Below are positions 6,062-8,735 of a stretch of 8,735 nucleotides of DNA, in pieces. The stretch is taken from contig CALXAQ010000098.1 in NCBI GenBank assembly GCA_944386335.1, forward strand, positions 1 through 8,735, given 5' to 3'. Positions within the stretch are counted from its first letter, which is position 1, and every line of letters begins with the position of its first letter. Made by a program: the position numbers and the translations under genes. Origin of the DNA: an uncultured Clostridia bacterium. Its GTDB lineage: Bacteria > Bacillota > Clostridia > TANB77 > CAG-508. The notes beneath the pieces are model-generated. The model worked only from the letters and a program-made list of their open reading frames with translations, was not told the origin of the DNA and did not search any database.

Positions 6062-7504
6062 TTATTTCTTCCTTCTTCTTACTTGCCATATTACAATTCC
6101 TATAATGATGATAAGTACTGGCACTCCAAAGATAATTCCTCTAATGATATTATCTTGTTGCTGTGTGGCTGTATAAGTAACATAGCCTGTATCTTTTCTA
6201 ATACGAATCGTATCCCCTCTATCTGTTAAATACGCAATACTATTCAAAACAATATCCTTATTATTTGCTAATTGAATTGGATAAATATTATAGTTTTGCA
6301 CAGTTAATGTTTCATTTGTAGCAAATAAGTTGTTAGCAAATACAATTAGTTTAGAAGTTTTATTTTCTCCCACTTCCTTTTCTGCCTCTAGTGCAATAGT
6401 TACTACTCCTTCTTGGTCACTATTTGTTTTATTCATAGTAGAAACACTAAAATCTTCTCTATAAAAAGATGTTTCTGTAGATTGCATAATAGGGGTAATA
6501 TCTACTTTTAGTTCTTCTAATTTTTCTGTATCAGAAAGTATTATTTTCCCTGAACTTGGAAGAACTACTCCTGTTCCATCGTAAACATCTTCTGTAATTT
6601 TGTGTGAAATGACAGTTGGAATAATAAACGCTGGACTATTTACTAACATTTTGCTTGTATCTGTCTCTAACAAAACTCCTTTTCCAAAAGATATTCCATA
6701 TAAATCTAATACTTTTTGTACATTTGGTAAACTCACATCATTTACCATAACATCATTCATCCACAAAATATTTCCACCATTTTGTATATACTTTATAATA
6801 GCATCTACTTCTATTTCTTGAAAGTCAGAAAGTGGTGAAGCTATTACTAAAGTATCACAATCCTCTGGGAATTCTGTTGTTAATAAATTAAGTGTCTCTA
6901 TATCATTTACATCATTTTGAATATAGGCTGCCAATGTATATAATTCTGAATCAATACTATATTCATTATGTCCTGTTAAAAAGTAGATTTTTGGTTTGTC
7001 TACAATAGTAGTATCTAAAATGGCATTTGTTAATTTTTGCTCTGTCATATCAATCGTTTCATAGGTAGTATAATCATATGTATATAATTCACTAGAAGAT
7101 AATATTTTATATCTTTGCTCTGATTGTACTACTATTCCTATACTATTTTCATTAGATATTCCATAAGTTTGTGCTAGATCTGGTCTTTCTGTAATATTTA
7201 CAACTTCTGCTTTAATATGGCTATTTACGTTATTATACTGTTTTGCTAAACTAAAAGCAGTACTATCTTCTGTGTAACCAAAAAAGTAAATAGTAACATC
7301 TTCTTCTACATTTTTAACTTGCTCTTTTGACTCGTCTGACAAAGTATATCTCTTTTCTTGTGTAAAATCAAATGGGTCTATATTTAAACTTTGTACCCAT
7401 ATATTAATTCCAAAATAAATAGCAAGAAGAATAGCAATTAAAGCAATGGTTAACATGGTTTTTCTTAACCATTTTTTCTTAATAACTTCTATTATTTTTT
7501 TCAA
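6062..7504 (-). CDS. GldG family ABC transporter auxiliary protein
   Basis: This is the extracytoplasmic partner of a Gld-type ABC transporter, named for gliding motility in Bacteroidetes but widespread in non-gliding bacteria, where the substrate is unknown. An N-terminal helix (about 15-36) is followed by FDFTQEKRYTLS (45-56), the typical GldG opening. Further family features are KPKIYFLTGHNE (170-181), IQNGGNILWM (240-249) and a segment IVFANNLFATNE (387-398) resembling the usual G-DSDF-SN block. A second helix (455-474) ends in a basic tail, so most of the protein lies outside the cell between two anchors. The 480-residue length is normal. The start is TTG with AAAGGAGAG 6 bases upstream, and no better ATG is present. 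It lies 16 bases after the permease, so the two are co-translated. The DUF4340 protein that often follows such genes is absent here. Confidence 0.88.
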   Translation of the reverse strand: MKKIIEVIKKKWLRKTMLTIALIAILLAIYFGINIWVQSLNIDPFDFTQEKRYTLSDESKEQVKNVEEDVTIYFFGYTEDSTAFSLAKQYNNVNSHIKAEVVNITERPDLAQTYGISNENSIGIVVQSEQRYKILSSSELYTYDYTTYETIDMTEQKLTNAILDTTIVDKPKIYFLTGHNEYSIDSELYTLAAYIQNDVNDIETLNLLTTEFPEDCDTLVIASPLSDFQEIEVDAIIKYIQNGGNILWMNDVMVNDVSLPNVQKVLDLYGISFGKGVLLETDTSKMLVNSPAFIIPTVISHKITEDVYDGTGVVLPSSGKIILSDTEKLEELKVDITPIMQSTETSFYREDFSVSTMNKTNSDQEGVVTIALEAEKEVGENKTSKLIVFANNLFATNETLTVQNYNIYPIQLANNKDIVLNSIAYLTDRGDTIRIRKDTGYVTYTATQQQDNIIRGIIFGVPVLIIIIGIVIWQVRRRKK

Positions 7505-7520
7505 TTTTTTTCTCTCCTTT

Positions 7521-8204
7521 CTATTTCACACTCTTTTTTCTTTGTAATATTAATATAGTAAGTACTGTAAATAACACTATACTAGATAAAAACAATACAA
7601 TACCACTCAAAGTAACTGACCCATTTGGAAATGTATTACTAAATACATTTATAAAGGAAAAACCTAAGGTAGCATCTAAGAAATTAGGCATAAACCATGT
7701 TACAATAAAAAATGCTATAGTAATAACTCCTGCAATAATTTGATTTTCTGTTAAACTAGAAGCAAACATGCCAAAAGAAATATAAGTCATAGCAAGTAAA
7801 AAGTAGCCTAACAAGGTAATTAGTGCCGTTGTAATATGTGGGGTTCCAAAGCAGGTAAGAATAATATAATAGATAGAAGTAAATGCTTCTGTAATAAGTA
7901 TTATCATAGTAGCACCTAATAGTTTTCCACATACAATAGAGGTGATACTTCTAGGAGAAGTAAATAAAATTTGTTCTGTCCCAGTTTTTCTTTCCTCAGC
8001 AAACATTCTCATAGTTAAAATAGGTACAATAAAGGTAAGCACCGTAGCTGCAGAATAAAACATATATTCAAAATTTGTACTTCCATATTGTACAACATCT
8101 AAATAAAAGAAAATACTACACATTAGTAAAAATATTCCTATAAAAATATAGCCTATTGGAGATAAAAAATAGGTTTTCAACTCTTTTTTTGCGATTGTCC
8201 ACAT
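7521..8204 (-). CDS. GldF-like ABC-2 type transporter permease
   Basis: This is the membrane-spanning subunit of the Gld-type ABC transporter, pairing with the ATPase encoded just upstream. About six hydrophobic segments can be seen (17-36, 49-66, 89-118, 125-147, 156-173, 199-221). The cytoplasmic coupling motif RMFAEERKTGTEQILFTSP (66-84), followed by IVCGKLLGA (90-98), is the hallmark of this subfamily (ABC2_membrane_3). The 227-residue length is close to the usual 230-250. The ATG lies 2 bases after the ATPase stop, and its SD AAGGAGGAG sits inside the end of the ATPase gene, showing tight translational coupling. The substrate is not known. It could export a compound or act mechanically on the envelope. 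Confidence 0.92.
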   Translation of the reverse strand: MWTIAKKELKTYFLSPIGYIFIGIFLLMCSIFFYLDVVQYGSTNFEYMFYSAATVLTFIVPILTMRMFAEERKTGTEQILFTSPRSITSIVCGKLLGATMIILITEAFTSIYYIILTCFGTPHITTALITLLGYFLLAMTYISFGMFASSLTENQIIAGVITIAFFIVTWFMPNFLDATLGFSFINVFSNTFPNGSVTLSGIVLFLSSIVLFTVLTILILQRKKSVK

Positions 8205-8206
8205 AA

Positions 8207-8735
8207 TTATATTTCTCCTCCTTCTTTTTTCATTTTCTTTTTATCTTTTTTCTTTTTATCCTTTTCTTTGCTACCTTTGTTTTCTTCTTTTGTATTAATT
8301 AAGCGAATAAATGCATCTTCTAATGTTGTTTCTGCTTTTTTCAATTCAAATATTGTAATATTTTGTTTTGGCAAGACTTCAAATAAACTTTTTCTTAAGT
8401 CTACATCTGAATCTGAAGTTACCATATATTGCTTAGTTCCATCTTCATTATCTTTTATCATTTTAATTTCTTTTACTTTTTCTAGTTGTTCTTTCATATT
8501 TTTCATATGTTCTTCTTTATCTTCTACTGTTAAAAGCAATACGTTCTCTTCTTTGGTTTTCTCTTCTAAGTGTTCTGGCGTGTCTATAGCAATTATTTTT
8601 CCTTCATTAATGATAATTACTTTTTCACATATTTGACTAACTTCTGGTAAAATATGTGTACTTAAAATAACGGTGTGATTCTTTCCCAATTCTTTAATTA
8701 AATTTCTAATTTCTATAATTTGTTTTGGATCTAAA
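8207..8735 (-). CDS. ABC transporter ATP-binding protein (GldA-like), C-terminal part
   Basis: The gene runs off the right edge, so its start is missing. Only the last 175 residues are seen: LDPKQIIEIRNLIKE at the edge is the D-loop region just after Walker B, and STHILPE (25-31 of the fragment) carries the H-loop histidine. Walker A, Q-loop and signature motif lie outside the window. A C-terminal accessory domain follows (about 60-145, ending TLEDAFIRLI), as in drug/ABC-2 exporter ATPases, and then a lysine-rich tail of about 25 residues. A TTG at 8687-8689 could look like a start but is in the middle of the ATPase domain. The stop is 2 bases before the permease start. It energises the GldF-GldG complex. 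Confidence 0.93.
   Translation of the reverse strand, partial: LDPKQIIEIRNLIKELGKNHTVILSTHILPEVSQICEKVIIINEGKIIAIDTPEHLEEKTKEENVLLLTVEDKEEHMKNMKEQLEKVKEIKMIKDNEDGTKQYMVTSDSDVDLRKSLFEVLPKQNITIFELKKAETTLEDAFIRLINTKEENKGSKEKDKKKKDKKKMKKEGGEI

Noticed and set aside
6600..6821. + strand open frame of 73 codons opposite the GldG gene
   Set aside because: It is antisense to a strongly supported gene, with no SD and no recognisable domain.
8268..8636. + strand open frame of 122 codons, very rich in Ser and Phe
   Set aside because: It is the complement of the Lys/Glu-rich ABC ATPase C-terminus. Its composition is that of an antisense shadow.
8687..8689. TTG as the start of a 160-residue stand-alone gene
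   Set aside because: The frame stays open to the window edge and encodes LDPKQIIEIRN, a standard internal part of an ABC ATPase, so the gene is cut by the window, not short.

Overview
The window looks like chromosomal DNA from a low-GC, Gram-positive bacterium of the Clostridia type. It is very AT-rich, arginine is mostly AGA or CGT, Shine-Dalgarno (SD) sites are strong (AAGGAGG-like), some genes start with TTG, and the genes are envelope families common in Firmicutes. I see no tRNA, rRNA, CRISPR array, insertion sequence or phage gene. The genus cannot be named from this.

Layout: one gene lies on the + strand at the left, a secreted penicillin-binding D,D-carboxypeptidase (120-1388) with its own promoter. 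It converges on a run of minus-strand genes. About 140 bases of terminator-like hairpins separate the two. Read in the direction of transcription (right to left), the minus-strand run is: the C-terminal part of an ABC ATPase (cut by the window's right edge), a GldF-like ABC-2 permease, a GldG-like substrate-side protein, a YkvI-family membrane protein broken by a frameshift, a single-pass beta-propeller-like protein (DUF5711 type), a CvpA-family membrane protein, and a LytR-CpsA-Psr (LCP) wall-polymer ligase.

The spacing suggests three transcription units. The ABC genes are tightly coupled (gaps of 2 and 16 bases). A 51-base gap holding a perfect 10-bp hairpin separates them from ykvI, and the hairpin contains the ykvI ribosome-binding site. 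A near-consensus promoter overlaps the true end of ykvI and should serve the DUF5711-cvpA pair, which is translationally linked. A clear promoter (TTGCCT-17-TATACT) in the 122-base gap after cvpA serves the LCP gene.

Taken together this is a cell-envelope neighbourhood: peptidoglycan trimming (carboxypeptidase), attachment of polymers to the wall (LCP), membrane proteins of uncertain envelope role (CvpA, DUF5711), and two putative transport functions (Gld-type ABC, YkvI). Most of it is ordinary. The points worth a second look are the ykvI frameshift with a shift-prone codon context, the hairpin over the ykvI ribosome-binding site with a five-codon reading frame in it, and the uncharacterised DUF5711-CvpA pair. 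I did not find a convincing new biological system.
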